NCBI GenBank assembly: GCA_963774415.1
Contig: CAVZEU010000005.1
Coordinates: 186,001-250,000 of the forward strand
Source: SZUA-36 sp963774415
GTDB taxonomy: Bacteria; Pseudomonadota; Gammaproteobacteria; Xanthomonadales; SZUA-36
Direction: 5' to 3'
Length of the DNA stretch: 64,000 bases
Within the stretch, counting starts at the first letter, position 1; every line of letters begins with the position of its first letter. Shown here piece after piece: positions 44,859 to 54,547 of this stretch. The notes beneath the pieces were generated by a model, which saw nothing but the letters and a program-made list of their open reading frames with translations, made no database searches and was not told the DNA's origin. The position numbers and the translations under genes were made by a program.

Positions 44859-47690
44859 ATGCAATGGACCGCATTCGCTCTTTCAACCCTCGTAACGATT
44901 ACGGCTTGCGCCGCGCAGGCCCATGCCGGTCAGCGCCAACCGGACCGCGCGGAAGCCCGATTCCTCCAGGCTCTCGCCAAAGGCGGCTCCGGGCCGGTTT
45001 ACGTCGACCGAGACAGCAGCGGCGGCGTGAATTACCTCGGCGGTGCCAATATGGCGCCGCGATGCAAACTGAAGGGCAAGTCACGCCGGGGGCATGAGAA
45101 GGCCCTGTTCTGCGTAGTGCAAGAATTACAGCCACTCTACGGTTTCTCGCTCCGGCGCATGATCGATAAAGGGCAGCTGCGCGCGGAGCAAAGACCCGCC
45201 CGCGGTGGCTTCAGGGTCCTCATCGCGCAGGCCGTGAAGGCGGGCGTCCCGGTCGCCGGAAGCCGCTTGACAATCACTTTCACGCCCCGTGGACAGGCGT
45301 CACAGGTCGCCGGCAGACTGATCGACCCGGCGAGATACGAGCGCCCTTCGGCGCCAAGCGCCTTCTCCGGCGCCGCGGACGCGCAGCGCGCGGCCGAGCG
45401 CGTATTGGGCATCGAGCTGTTCGCCATCGGGCGTTATTTCGATCCTGGGCGCGCCGCGGTCGTCTCGGTGTTCGGCGCCGTTTCCAGGGAACAGGTGAGG
45501 TATCGGTTCGACGAACGCACTGGACGGATCATCGACGTCCGCGACAGCACCCTCGGGGACAACCTGCTGCCGAAGTCCGTCATCAAGGAGGACTACCTCA
45601 ACCAGGCCATGCCGGCCAGCGGCGCCAGCAATGCCACCGCGGCTTTCCGCTACCACACGCGGCCGGACGGCGCCTGCGAAATCGTTTTCGACCACGGCAG
45701 CGCGTACGAAAACGGCGAGGCGAAACTGTCGTTCACGACGGACGGAGACACCATCAAGGGTGTTTCGAACTGCACGCCGGACAGCGTCCTTGCGGCCGTA
45801 CCCCCGAACCAGGATTTGACCAGCGTCTACTACTGGATGCACGATTTGGCCGGGTTCGCGCGGGCCGAGTACAAAGCACGCTACAACTGGCACGACTTCA
45901 ACTCGGAGAACCTCCGGGTCGTCATCCAGCGCCAGGGGAACGATTGCCCCGATGGCGCCTTGGCATGCGCCCACTACGGGCGGACCGAGTACCGCATTCA
46001 ACTGCCGCGGGCAAGCGGGGCGACTCACAGCCTCGAGGTCATGGCTCACGAGTACGGCCATTTCCTGCACTACATGTATGACGTGAAACCCTACGATATA
46101 TCGTCATTCATCGGCTCGCTCGGCGCCGATCCGGACATACGCACCGACGCGCTCTTGGAGGGTCTCGCGGATCTCAACGCGGCCCGCTACCTTCTCTGGC
46201 GCTACCGGCAAAACGCATCGCGCCCGTTCGATAAGGTCGACGCGTTGGCGTACGACGCGACCTACGACTCGAGCGCCGATTCACCCAGCGGTTTCGGCAA
46301 GGACGAACTCAAGATGAATCACGGCCAGGTCGACGAGGTTCGGAAAGTCGGCCCCTACATCGACGGCGTGGGTACCTCCTTGCTATACAGAAAAAGTGAC
46401 TGCAAGGAGGAGCATGTTTGCGGCATGGTGATCCCGGTCGTGTACTGGGAACTGGCCTGGAACCGGTGCCAAACGCCGTTCAAAACCCCGGAGTCGATGC
46501 GTCTGTGCCGGGTCGGTGACCGCATCATCGGTGACGGCCCGGTGCGCCCCGCCGACACCGACCTTCCCGCCGAGAACGCCGAGACCCGGGAATCCGCGCC
46601 GTACCACGACGGCGGCGAGACCCGCGCAAACGCCGAACCCCTCGCCGCCCCCGCCAGCGTCGTGGCGCTCGAGGGCAAACCCTACACGCTGGCGAACGAC
46701 GCCTTCACCTGGGCGTTGACGGCCGTGGACAGCGCGAGCAACGTGATCGATTTTTTCAACGAGGTCAGCGAATACTACCACTGGGCGTGGCAGCAAGGGC
46801 ACATCTCCTCCAGCGACTACCAGCGGGTGCTCGCGGTCATGAATCACCACTGCGTGGGCTGGGGGCGCGACTGCCAAAAAAGCAGGGTCCTGCCCGGCCA
46901 CAACCTGCCGGTCATGCGCAGCGAACTCCCCGCACTGTCGGATTGCACCAAAGAACCCTGTTCCGTGCTTGTGCTGGCGCAGAACGGGGCCGCCTCGGAT
47001 TCGATGGAGGCCACGGCCCATGACGCCAACATGCGCTATGTCACGTTCGACGAGAACCAGGACCGGCTCGACTTGAACGTGGAGGCCAACGAAAACGGCT
47101 TCTACCGAATCGTTGCCTCGGTGAAGCCGGAAGACGCCTGTTGCGACAGCTTGCGGGTCGACTATCCGTCACCTTACGCCGCGGGCGAGGCCAGCATCGG
47201 CAACCCGCAGGGCACCGAAAACGTACTCTGGAATCTGACCGGCGAGGAACCCGGTGAATGGCACTGGGCGGAAGGGCCCGTGATCACGCTGCACGCGGGG
47301 ACCAACACGGTCACGCTGCGGCACAAGGCCGGCACGATGGCCCTCGAAGCCGTCGCTTTAAGGCGGGTCGGCGACGCTGACCGGGACGGGGTCTCCAACC
47401 TCGCGGACAACTGCCTGAACGCCCCCAACCCGTTGCAGCAGGACCTGGACGGCGACGGCAAGGGCGACGCCTGCGACCCGGACATCGACGGTGACGGGGT
47501 CGAGAAGGAATGTGAGCAATGGAGCCTCTACGGTCACGTCTGCGTAAAACGGCGCGACGACAATTGCCCCAGGGTGAAGAACCCGGGACAGGAGAACCAG
47601 GACGAGGATTCGTTGGGCGATGCCTGCGACCCGGATGTCGATGGCGATGGCGCGCTCGATAACGCACCTCTGATCAAATTGCGCCAATAG
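44859..47690 (+). CDS. Secreted metallopeptidase with thrombospondin type 3 repeats
   Basis: About 943 residues. A signal peptide (FALSTLVTITACAAQAHA) is followed by a region resembling the fungalysin/thermolysin propeptide (VAGSRLTITFTPRGQASQVAGR). The catalytic segment is LEVMAHEYGHFLHYM, a gluzincin HExxH, and a candidate third ligand Glu in LLEGLADLNAARYLLW. A carbohydrate-binding-like beta domain comes next. The C-terminus has Ca-binding thrombospondin type 3 repeats (DRDGVSNLADNCLNAPNPLQ, LDGDGKGDACDPDIDGDG). ATG 44859 gives the best signal peptide; ATG 44847 is also possible. No C-terminal sorting helix is seen. Likely a cell-surface or secreted protease. Confidence 0.82.
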   Translation: MQWTAFALSTLVTITACAAQAHAGQRQPDRAEARFLQALAKGGSGPVYVDRDSSGGVNYLGGANMAPRCKLKGKSRRGHEKALFCVVQELQPLYGFSLRRMIDKGQLRAEQRPARGGFRVLIAQAVKAGVPVAGSRLTITFTPRGQASQVAGRLIDPARYERPSAPSAFSGAADAQRAAERVLGIELFAIGRYFDPGRAAVVSVFGAVSREQVRYRFDERTGRIIDVRDSTLGDNLLPKSVIKEDYLNQAMPASGASNATAAFRYHTRPDGACEIVFDHGSAYENGEAKLSFTTDGDTIKGVSNCTPDSVLAAVPPNQDLTSVYYWMHDLAGFARAEYKARYNWHDFNSENLRVVIQRQGNDCPDGALACAHYGRTEYRIQLPRASGATHSLEVMAHEYGHFLHYMYDVKPYDISSFIGSLGADPDIRTDALLEGLADLNAARYLLWRYRQNASRPFDKVDALAYDATYDSSADSPSGFGKDELKMNHGQVDEVRKVGPYIDGVGTSLLYRKSDCKEEHVCGMVIPVVYWELAWNRCQTPFKTPESMRLCRVGDRIIGDGPVRPADTDLPAENAETRESAPYHDGGETRANAEPLAAPASVVALEGKPYTLANDAFTWALTAVDSASNVIDFFNEVSEYYHWAWQQGHISSSDYQRVLAVMNHHCVGWGRDCQKSRVLPGHNLPVMRSELPALSDCTKEPCSVLVLAQNGAASDSMEATAHDANMRYVTFDENQDRLDLNVEANENGFYRIVASVKPEDACCDSLRVDYPSPYAAGEASIGNPQGTENVLWNLTGEEPGEWHWAEGPVITLHAGTNTVTLRHKAGTMALEAVALRRVGDADRDGVSNLADNCLNAPNPLQQDLDGDGKGDACDPDIDGDGVEKECEQWSLYGHVCVKRRDDNCPRVKNPGQENQDEDSLGDACDPDVDGDGALDNAPLIKLRQ

Positions 47691-47780
47691 GCCTGAAGCA
47701 AAATGATACCCATATCGTCAATCGCTCGTGCTGACAGGCGTTCCGCGATCACCCGATAAGCATTTCGATTTCGAAGCGTT

Positions 47781-47899
47781 GGGGGTCAGAGTAAAGTGCG
47801 GGGGAAAATAATTGCAGGCGGAATGGAGTAACTCTGGCGCTTTACTCTGACCCCACCACTGCTGACCGCGAATTACTCTGGCACTTTACTCTGACCCCC
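47781..47899. repeat. TCAGAGTAAAG-family repeat, double copy
   Basis: GGGGTCAGAGTAAAGTGC (47782-47799) faces GGCGCTTTACTCTGACCCC (47836-47854), and a second right end GCACTTTACTCTGACCCC follows at 47881-47898. The exact inversion of an 18-base end is the clearest example of this family in the window. Confidence 0.85.
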
Positions 47900-47986
47900 C
47901 ATCACGTCATGCGGCAGCCTCTTCGGAAAGGTGCCGGTGTCCTGTATGATTGTGGTTCAGGCTCGCGGGGCGAGAAAGCCGGTTCC

Positions 47987-48403
47987 ATGATCTACGACAT
48001 CCGCTTCAAACGCGTTTATGACCCGGCCGCGGAAGCGGACGGGGCGCGCGTGCTGGTGGATCGTCTGTGGCCACGCGGCAAGCGCAAGCAGGATCTCGGA
48101 CTCAGCGAATGGTACAAGGACGCCGCGCCGTCGGCGGAACTCAGGCGCGCCTTGCACCAGGGCGGCATGGACGCGGAAACGTTTGCCCGCGACTACGCGC
48201 AGGAACTCCAAAACGATGCCGAAGTGCTGGTGCCGCTGATGCGCCATGCGCGCGCGGGGCGGCTGACCCTCTTATCGGCCGTGCGCGACCCGCAAACCTC
48301 CTACCTGGCGATCCTGCGCGAGGCGCTGGAGGCGGAACTCGAGCGCGAAGACTTTGAAGCGGACGGACGCGAGCCGGCCTCGCCCCCCTGTTACGATCGT
48401 TAA
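47987..48403 (+). CDS. DUF488 family protein
   Basis: A 138-residue protein. The signature is VLVDRLWPRGKRKQDLGLSEW followed by KDAAPSAELRRALH and the closing TLLSAVRDPQTSYLAILRE. These are the hallmarks of the DUF488 (YeaO-like) family, of unknown function. ATG 47987 is set by homology; the upstream extension overlaps the dispersed repeat. The C-terminal tail after LEREDFEADG is longer than usual by some 15 residues. The NnrS gene follows 42 bases downstream in the same direction. Confidence 0.88.
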   Translation: MIYDIRFKRVYDPAAEADGARVLVDRLWPRGKRKQDLGLSEWYKDAAPSAELRRALHQGGMDAETFARDYAQELQNDAEVLVPLMRHARAGRLTLLSAVRDPQTSYLAILREALEAELEREDFEADGREPASPPCYDR

Positions 48404-48445
48404 GCCGCCTTCGGCCCGGCCGTCATTGCGCGTCATGGATCCCGG

Positions 48446-49594
48446 ATGAAGCCTGCAAAGCAGCGCGCCGCCAAGACCCAGGCTTTCTGGCTGTTCTTCC
48501 CGGCCGCCAGCTTGCTGGCCGCGCTCGCGGTGCCGCTGTCGGTGTGGGCGGTCTGGTCCGGCAGCGGCCTTCCGCCGGGGCTCACGGGCGCGGGCCACGG
48601 CCACGAGATGATTTTCGGTTTCGCCCTGGCGCTGGTCGCGGGCTACACGCTCGGCCCGCAGCCAAGGCGGGTGCTCTACCCCCTGTTCGGCCTGTGGCTC
48701 GCGGCGCGCTTGAGTTGGGCCATTTTTCCGGGCAGCGTGATCAGCCAGTTGCTCAGCCCGGCCTTCACGCTGGCGCTGGCGTGGTTCGCCGTGCCGCGCT
48801 TCAGCGCCGCGAAGAAGTGGCGCAACCGCACCGTCGGGCCGCTGATCCTGTTGCTCTGCCTGCTGGCGGCGGCTTTCTGGCTGTCGTCCGCGGTGCCCGC
48901 CGGCGGCGCCATCCTGCCCGATCGCCCGCGCTTGCTGCAGTCCAGCATCATCGGCCTGCTGTTGCTGATGAGCTTCATGGGGGGACGGATCATCGCCCCC
49001 GCGGCGGCCGGAACGCTGGAGAAAAAGGGTGTCAACCTGAAGGCGAGGGTTCAGCCGCGGATCGAGGGCGGGCTGATCGTGATGCTGGGCATGGCAATCG
49101 TTCTCATCGCGTTTAAGGCGGCGGATTCGGTGACCGGCTGTCTGTTGCTCGCGGCGGCGGGCCTGATCGTGGTCCGCACGCTGCGCTGGAGGCTCTGGCG
49201 CTGCCCGGAGCGGCCGGACCTGCTGGTGTTGGGCGCGGGCTATCTGTGGCTCGCCGCCGGCGCGCTGGCGGTCGGTGCGGCCTTGCTCGGCGGCGTTTCT
49301 GCCTTGCCGGCACTGCATCTGGTCACGACGGGCGCACTCGGCGTGCTCTCCGCCAGCGTCATGCTGCGCGTGGCCTGGCAGCGAAGCACCCGCAGCGATC
49401 CCCGGGCGGGCGAGATCGTCCCGATCGCGCTGTTGCTGTCCGGGGCGGCCCTCACCCGCTACCTGGCCGGAGTATCCCCCTTCAGCGAACCGGCCCTGTT
49501 GTGGGTTTCCGCCGCGCTGTGGTCGACCGCCTACCTGTGGCTGAGCGGACGCCTGCTGATATTGGCAAAGCACGCCCGCGCGCGGCGCAAATGA
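48446..49594 (+). CDS. nnrS: NnrS-family membrane protein
   Basis: A 382-residue protein with about twelve hydrophobic helices. The N-terminal signature GAGHGHEMIFGFALALVAGY with two His, the central MGGRIIAPAAAGTL and the late LHLVTTGALGVLSASVMLRV are typical of NnrS, a heme- and copper-containing membrane protein that protects against nitric-oxide-derived stress in denitrifiers and pathogens. No denitrification gene is beside it; the P460-like cytochrome 5 kb upstream is the only possible link. Confidence 0.88.
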   Translation: MKPAKQRAAKTQAFWLFFPAASLLAALAVPLSVWAVWSGSGLPPGLTGAGHGHEMIFGFALALVAGYTLGPQPRRVLYPLFGLWLAARLSWAIFPGSVISQLLSPAFTLALAWFAVPRFSAAKKWRNRTVGPLILLLCLLAAAFWLSSAVPAGGAILPDRPRLLQSSIIGLLLLMSFMGGRIIAPAAAGTLEKKGVNLKARVQPRIEGGLIVMLGMAIVLIAFKAADSVTGCLLLAAAGLIVVRTLRWRLWRCPERPDLLVLGAGYLWLAAGALAVGAALLGGVSALPALHLVTTGALGVLSASVMLRVAWQRSTRSDPRAGEIVPIALLLSGAALTRYLAGVSPFSEPALLWVSAALWSTAYLWLSGRLLILAKHARARRK

Positions 49595-49825
49595 CCGGCA
49601 ACTGCGCCCTTTCCGCACGCAGCGCTGACCGGCCTGGAACGCGATGGCGTTGAGGCTGGCGGCCGCTAACCCGCTTCGCCCCCCCTGTTACCTTCGCTAA
49701 GCCGGCGCTGAGCCGAAATTCGCCTGCATCGTGCACGGCGCGTCAAGATGTTCGCCCCACCATGCATGACCTGACGACGGCGTTCACGTACCTTGAACCG
49801 TGTAGTCCACCAGATGGGGCAGAAG

Positions 49826-50509
49826 ATGCAACAGGACCTGAGGGAATTGCCCACAATCACAGCCGTCGGCGGCACCGGACACCTTGGCCAGGGCCTGGCC
49901 TACCGGCTGTCAAAGCGCGGCTACCCGTTCATCATCGGATCGCGCGAACTGGAAAAGGCAAAGTCCTGCGCGGCCGACCTGTCGTCGCGCTCCGGGCAGG
50001 CCATCGAAGGCATGACCAACGTGGATGCCTGCCGCGCTGCCGATATCGCCATCCTGACCGTACCCTGGAAACACCACGCCGGCGTACTGGCCACGATCCG
50101 CGAGGCGGTGCAGGGGAAAATACTCGTCGACCCGACCGTGCCGCTCGATCCATCCGACGTCACGCGCGTCCACATGCCGCCCCGCGGCACGGCCGCGATG
50201 CAGTGTCAGGAACTTCTCGGCGACCGGGTACGGGTGGTGTCCGCCTTCCAGAACGTCGCGGCGGTCCATTTGCTGGGCGACGCGGCCCTGCCCGAATGTG
50301 ACGTGCTGGTTTCCGGCAACAGCCGGGTCGCGAGAGAGGTCGTCGTTGATCTTGCCTCGGACATCGGGCTGCGCGCCTGGCACGCTGGCCCGATCGAGAA
50401 TTCCGCCGTCGCCGAGAGCCTCACCTCGGCCCTGCTTTTCATCAACCGCTTCTACAAGGTCCGCGGCGCGGGCATCCGGGTGATCGGCAAGCCGGGTAAG
50501 ACGGCCTGA
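49826..50509 (+). CDS. NADPH:F420 reductase-like protein
   Basis: A 227-residue Rossmann-fold protein. TAVGGTGHLGQGLAYRLSKRGY is the nucleotide-binding start (shown in outline), FIIGSRELEKA accepts the NADPH phosphate, and ILTVPWKHHAG, DPTVPLD and VSAFQNVAA follow the NpdG pattern. NpdG couples NADPH and the deazaflavin F420; in gammaproteobacteria it may serve another substrate, since F420 biosynthesis genes are not seen here. ATG 49826 is a compromise: earlier in-frame starts (TTG 49793, ATG 49814) cannot be excluded. Confidence 0.8.
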   Translation: MQQDLRELPTITAVGGTGHLGQGLAYRLSKRGYPFIIGSRELEKAKSCAADLSSRSGQAIEGMTNVDACRAADIAILTVPWKHHAGVLATIREAVQGKILVDPTVPLDPSDVTRVHMPPRGTAAMQCQELLGDRVRVVSAFQNVAAVHLLGDAALPECDVLVSGNSRVAREVVVDLASDIGLRAWHAGPIENSAVAESLTSALLFINRFYKVRGAGIRVIGKPGKTA

Positions 50510-50548
50510 TATAAGAAGCGGGAGACGCTTTCCGCTAAAAGCCCTGAC

Positions 50549-50947
50549 TCAGTCCTCAACCGCCAACAGCGCCTGCCCTCGCCGGAGGATATCGTCCATG
50601 TGGTTGAATTCTTCCAGTTCGCCGAGCGCGATGTGCGGGGCGGCAGGTGCATAGTTGTCGAAGTCGCGCTCGAGATCGGCGCTTTTAACCTTGTCGTTGT
50701 GCAGGCGCATGAAGCCCTCCAGGCCCTCGCGGCGGTCAAACAGCAGCCAAACCGTGGCGTAGGAGTCGGTGGATTCCGGCTCACCGCTCATGCCGAACAC
50801 GGAGTGCTGGATCATGACGCGCTTGGGCATGAAGCCGTTGATCCGGTGATAGGTGCCGATACCCTTGGGCATGTGCACCGCGCGCCAGTGCTCCAGGTTG
50901 AATTCCTGGCCGCTCTGTCGCGGATAGCGAATACTTACTACGTACAT
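50549..50947 (-). CDS. EthD-family protein
   Basis: A 132-residue ferredoxin-like-fold protein of the EthD type: VSIRYPRQSGQEFNLEHWRAVHMP at the N-terminus (in outline), YATVWLLFDRREGLEGFMRL in the middle, and PHIALGELEEF at the end. EthD-like proteins often accompany oxidative degradation enzymes. GGGAGAAGA precedes the ATG. It is the last gene of a minus-strand row: TonB receptor, oxygenase, EthD, with 22 bases between it and the oxygenase. Confidence 0.85.
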   Translation of the reverse strand: MYVVSIRYPRQSGQEFNLEHWRAVHMPKGIGTYHRINGFMPKRVMIQHSVFGMSGEPESTDSYATVWLLFDRREGLEGFMRLHNDKVKSADLERDFDNYAPAAPHIALGELEEFNHMDDILRRGQALLAVED

Positions 50948-50969
50948 ATTCTTCTCCCGGTCCAGGTTG

Positions 50970-51929
50970 TCAGCCGTAGGCCTTCTCGAAACTCTCGAGT
51001 ACCCGCTCGCCGCAGGTCATGGTGTCGTACAGGGCCGGTTCATTGCCCGTAACCACCGGCTGCATCACGGTATCGAAATCGGGATCGACGAACATCGCAA
51101 TGGCCTGGCGGCTGCGGTCGGAACTATTCACGACGCGGTGCTCGTTGGACAGGAGGCGGCCGTTGGTCCATTGCTCCAGGCAATCGCCCACGTTGACCAC
51201 GAAAGTGCCGGGAATGGGGTGCGCGGTGACCCATTCGCCGTCGCCCGAGAGCACCTGCAGCCCGCCGACCTCGTCCTGGTACAAAAGCGTCAGCACGCCC
51301 CAGTCCGTGTGCGGGCCGATGCCGAACTGCGCCTCCCCCAGTTCCTCCGGCTGCGGGGGATAGTACAGCGCCGACCCCCTGGAGATCGTTTTATCGAAGT
51401 GGGAGATGAAGTACTTCTCGTCGATCTCCATGGCCAGCGCGATGCCTTCCAGAATACGCTTGCCGACATCGACGCAGGCCTCGAAATAAGCCGTCAGCAC
51501 CCTTTTCATTTCGGGCAAGAAATCCGGCCAGCGGTTGGGTCCGACCAGCGGGATGTCGGCGAGTTCGTCCAACGTCCGCGCATCGAACTCCCGCCCCCAC
51601 AGGAACGTTTCCCTGAAGTCGCGGGTGGTGCTGTACTGCATGATGCCCTTGTAGGGGGTGATGTAACCGCGCTTTTTTTCCGTCACGCTGACCGACTCCT
51701 TGTCCGTTGACGGACTGTGGAAAAAAGTGCGCGTGACCCGAAACACATCGTCGATCAGCGCTTGCGGTACGCCGTGGTTCTTGACGTAGAAGAAGCCCAC
51801 GCCGTTGGCCGCGATACACATTTCCTCGGCGACGCGGCGCTTGGCCTCGCCGCCGTCCTTGATCAGCGGGCCGATGTCCACGACCGGTATGCTCTCGATC
51901 GGTATTCTCTTGGCGACGGCGAAGTTCAC
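50970..51929 (-). CDS. 2-oxoglutarate/Fe(II)-dependent oxygenase
   Basis: A 319-residue enzyme of the isopenicillin N synthase-like family. N-terminal DIOX_N part: IPVVDIGPLI and ANGVGFFYVKNHGVPQALID. The iron facial triad is GPHTDWG (His, Asp) and NEHRVVN (His), and the 2-oxoglutarate-binding RxS is SDRSRQAIAMF. It should hydroxylate or desaturate a small molecule, with decarboxylation of 2-oxoglutarate. GTG 51929 is preceded by GGGGAG. The gene follows a TonB receptor and precedes the EthD gene, so it may oxidise a substrate imported by that receptor. Confidence 0.92.
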   Translation of the reverse strand: MNFAVAKRIPIESIPVVDIGPLIKDGGEAKRRVAEEMCIAANGVGFFYVKNHGVPQALIDDVFRVTRTFFHSPSTDKESVSVTEKKRGYITPYKGIMQYSTTRDFRETFLWGREFDARTLDELADIPLVGPNRWPDFLPEMKRVLTAYFEACVDVGKRILEGIALAMEIDEKYFISHFDKTISRGSALYYPPQPEELGEAQFGIGPHTDWGVLTLLYQDEVGGLQVLSGDGEWVTAHPIPGTFVVNVGDCLEQWTNGRLLSNEHRVVNSSDRSRQAIAMFVDPDFDTVMQPVVTGNEPALYDTMTCGERVLESFEKAYG

Positions 51930-51979
51930 GGATACACTCCCCCAGGCGTTCTGGTATTGTCAGTCATCTCGAGTTGCGC

Positions 51980-54358
51980 TCAGAAGAAGTTGTAACGGAA
52001 GTCCACGCCGAACCACCGGGGTTTGCCGGGTACCAGCGAGTTGGAGCCGGTGGCGTTGGACAGGTCGTAGCCGATCGTGTAATAACGTTCGTCGGCGAAG
52101 TTGTTGACGAAAAATTCCGCCTTGAACTTGCCGTCAGACCGGGTCCAGCCAAGACGCAGGTTGGCGATCGTATAATCCGGCAGGCGCGAAGCGGCGAAAT
52201 TACGGATATTGTCCCAGAACTTTGACGCGTAGTTGAAGCTGACCTGGGCGAATACCGAACCGCCCCACACCGGTTGCGGAAAGTTGTAACGCGCCAGGCC
52301 GGCCATCTGCCATGTCGGCGTGAAGCTGGGCTCGGTATCAACGTAAATGCCGGGACCCAATTGCACGTCGTAGATCTTTGCATCGATGTAAGAAACGTTG
52401 AAGCTCAGATCCAGGTTGTCCGTCGGCGACGAGAAAATTTCCAGTTCGGCGCCCTTGTACTTGGCGTCGACGTTGCGGACCCATCCGGTGATCTGGGTGA
52501 AGAAAAAACCCTGGTAGTTGTTGTAGTCGTAGTAATAGAACGAACCGTTGATGCGGGTGGTGCCGCCGAACAGCTTGTCCCACTTGAAACCGGTCTCGTA
52601 CGACGTCAGCACTTCCTCCTGGTACGGGATGTCCTCGGCCGGAAAGCCGGCGCCGAACGTGAACGGTGCGTTGAAACCCCCGGCCTTGACGCCGCGGTTG
52701 ACGCCGGTGAAAAGCAACAGGTCGTCACTCGCGTGGAAATCCAGCTGGAGCTTACCGCTCCACAGGTTTTTGTTCTGTGTGTGGTCACGCTTCGGTTGCG
52801 GTGAAAACAGCGGCATGTCAGTTTCGAGCTTGACCGGGCTGGTGCTGAGGAAAAACGTCTCCTCGCCGGTGAAATCCTTCTCCTCGCGGATGCCGCGAAG
52901 TCCCCCGATCAGCGTCAACTTGCCGGTCAGATCGTATTCGACCTGTCCGAACAGCGACCAGGAATTGGTCTCCAGGCTGGTCAGAGCCGCATCCTCCCAC
53001 GGGGCACCGACCAGCGGCTCGAACAGGTAGTCGGCGTCGGCGGTGATCGCCACGCCGGCATCGAGGTTGATGTTCAGGTAGTAGGCGCCCGTTACCCAGC
53101 GGAATCGCTCGCTTTCGCCGTTCAAGCGGATTTCTTGCGAGAAGGTGTGGGCCTCGGCGTCGAACAGGACGTTGATCGTCGAGGCCGGGCCGCCATCGGC
53201 CGGGATGCCCTGAAACTTTTCAAAATGCTTATAATCGGTGACCGAGGTCAGCGTCGTTTTGTCGCCGAAGTTCCAGGTCAGCTTGCCGGTGACCCCCCAC
53301 GTATCGGTCGAGTTGAGGTGTTCGAAGGCGAAGTCCATCGCGCACTTCAGGTGCTTGCGGTCCTTCGGAGTACAACTGGGGCCATACAGGTTGCCGCCCG
53401 GCGGGCGCAGCAGGTCCGGGTCGAACGACAGCGGGTGGTCGATCGGTGTGCCGTCCGGCAACATGGCCTCGCGCGTCTCGTTCGGACCGGCGACGATCGT
53501 GCCGACGTGGTTGCCGGCCGCGTCGAAGATCGGCACGGTCGGCAGTTCCAGGAATGGCGCGGTGCCCTCGTTCGTCCTGGCGTAGCTGCCGATCAGCAGG
53601 AAATCGGCGTCGTCGCTGGGCTCGAACAGCAACTGCCCGCGCAACGCCAGCGTGTTGTCGTTGAAAGTGTCCTGGCCGCCGTAGGGCAACGGCTTGCCGT
53701 CGAGCGTGACGGCGCGGTTGGGATAGTCGTTTTTCAGAATCGGGTCAAAACGATCGTAAAGCACCGCGAAACGGCCCGAGACCGTGTCGGAGAGAGGGCC
53801 GCCGGCTGCGCCTTCGAAGCGGACCTGGTTGTAAGAACCCAGGGTCAGGTCGGCATAGCCCTCATTTTCGCGCGTCGGCCGCCTGGAAATGTAGTGCACA
53901 AGCCCGCCCGTCGCGTTGCGGCCGAACAGCGTGCCCTGCGGGCCCTTCAGTATTTCCACGCGGTCCAGGTCGAACAGGCCGAACACCTGGCCCTGGCCAA
54001 AGGCGACGTAGGTGTCATCGATATAGACCGCCACCGGCGCCTCGGTCTGATCGTTGAAATCGTTTTGCGTCACGCCACGTATCGTGAACAGTGTCTTTTC
54101 GCCGCCGTTGTTGCCGCTGATAAAAACACCCGGTGTCATGCGGGCGATGTCGAAGCTGTCCTCGAAACCCAGCTCTTTCATCTGCGTGCCGGAAAAGGCC
54201 GTAATCGTAATGCCAACGTCCTGAATGGATTGTTCCCTTTTCTGCGCTGTCACGGTGATCTCTTCCAGCGCTCCGGCAGCGGCGCAGGCGATGGGCGCGG
54301 CCCCTATCAGGCCAGATAACCCAACCAATATCGATATGACGCCAATTGACCTGGTCAT
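51980..54358 (-). CDS. TonB-dependent receptor
   Basis: A 792-residue outer membrane receptor. The signal peptide starts at ATG 54358 (MTRSIGVISILVGLSGLIG) after GGAGGG; the longer frame to 54448 is not supported. TonB box-like EEITVTAQKREQSIQDV, plug DLDRVEILKGPQGTLFGRNATGG, and a barrel ending in GVDFRYNFF with terminal Phe. There is no STN domain, so it is not a signalling receptor. The relatives in heterotrophic marine bacteria import carbohydrates, steroids or siderophores. It is first in a row with the oxygenase and EthD genes and divergent from a LysR regulator. Confidence 0.92.
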   Translation of the reverse strand: MTRSIGVISILVGLSGLIGAAPIACAAAGALEEITVTAQKREQSIQDVGITITAFSGTQMKELGFEDSFDIARMTPGVFISGNNGGEKTLFTIRGVTQNDFNDQTEAPVAVYIDDTYVAFGQGQVFGLFDLDRVEILKGPQGTLFGRNATGGLVHYISRRPTRENEGYADLTLGSYNQVRFEGAAGGPLSDTVSGRFAVLYDRFDPILKNDYPNRAVTLDGKPLPYGGQDTFNDNTLALRGQLLFEPSDDADFLLIGSYARTNEGTAPFLELPTVPIFDAAGNHVGTIVAGPNETREAMLPDGTPIDHPLSFDPDLLRPPGGNLYGPSCTPKDRKHLKCAMDFAFEHLNSTDTWGVTGKLTWNFGDKTTLTSVTDYKHFEKFQGIPADGGPASTINVLFDAEAHTFSQEIRLNGESERFRWVTGAYYLNINLDAGVAITADADYLFEPLVGAPWEDAALTSLETNSWSLFGQVEYDLTGKLTLIGGLRGIREEKDFTGEETFFLSTSPVKLETDMPLFSPQPKRDHTQNKNLWSGKLQLDFHASDDLLLFTGVNRGVKAGGFNAPFTFGAGFPAEDIPYQEEVLTSYETGFKWDKLFGGTTRINGSFYYYDYNNYQGFFFTQITGWVRNVDAKYKGAELEIFSSPTDNLDLSFNVSYIDAKIYDVQLGPGIYVDTEPSFTPTWQMAGLARYNFPQPVWGGSVFAQVSFNYASKFWDNIRNFAASRLPDYTIANLRLGWTRSDGKFKAEFFVNNFADERYYTIGYDLSNATGSNSLVPGKPRWFGVDFRYNFF

Positions 54359-54493
54359 GAACCCTCCACAGATTGTCGCTTTGATCAGAATTCGGTTTCC
54401 CCGCTTCGGGGTCACCCTACCGCCGAATGCCCCTGCTTGTAGCTGCAAATGATTTTTACTCGCATATCGGCTTAAAAAGAGTATACTTTTGTG

Positions 54494-54509
54494 AATATAA
54501 ATTTATATT
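54494..54509. promoter_or_regulatory. Candidate LysR operator
   Basis: AATATAAATTTATATT is a perfect 16-base palindrome in the AT-rich space between the divergent TonB receptor and LysR genes, 39 bases before the LysR start. LysR-type regulators bind such sites with T-N11-A symmetry. Confidence 0.6.
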
Positions 54510-54547
54510 ATTTATTTTTTCACATTATTGTTTACTAATATTCAACT

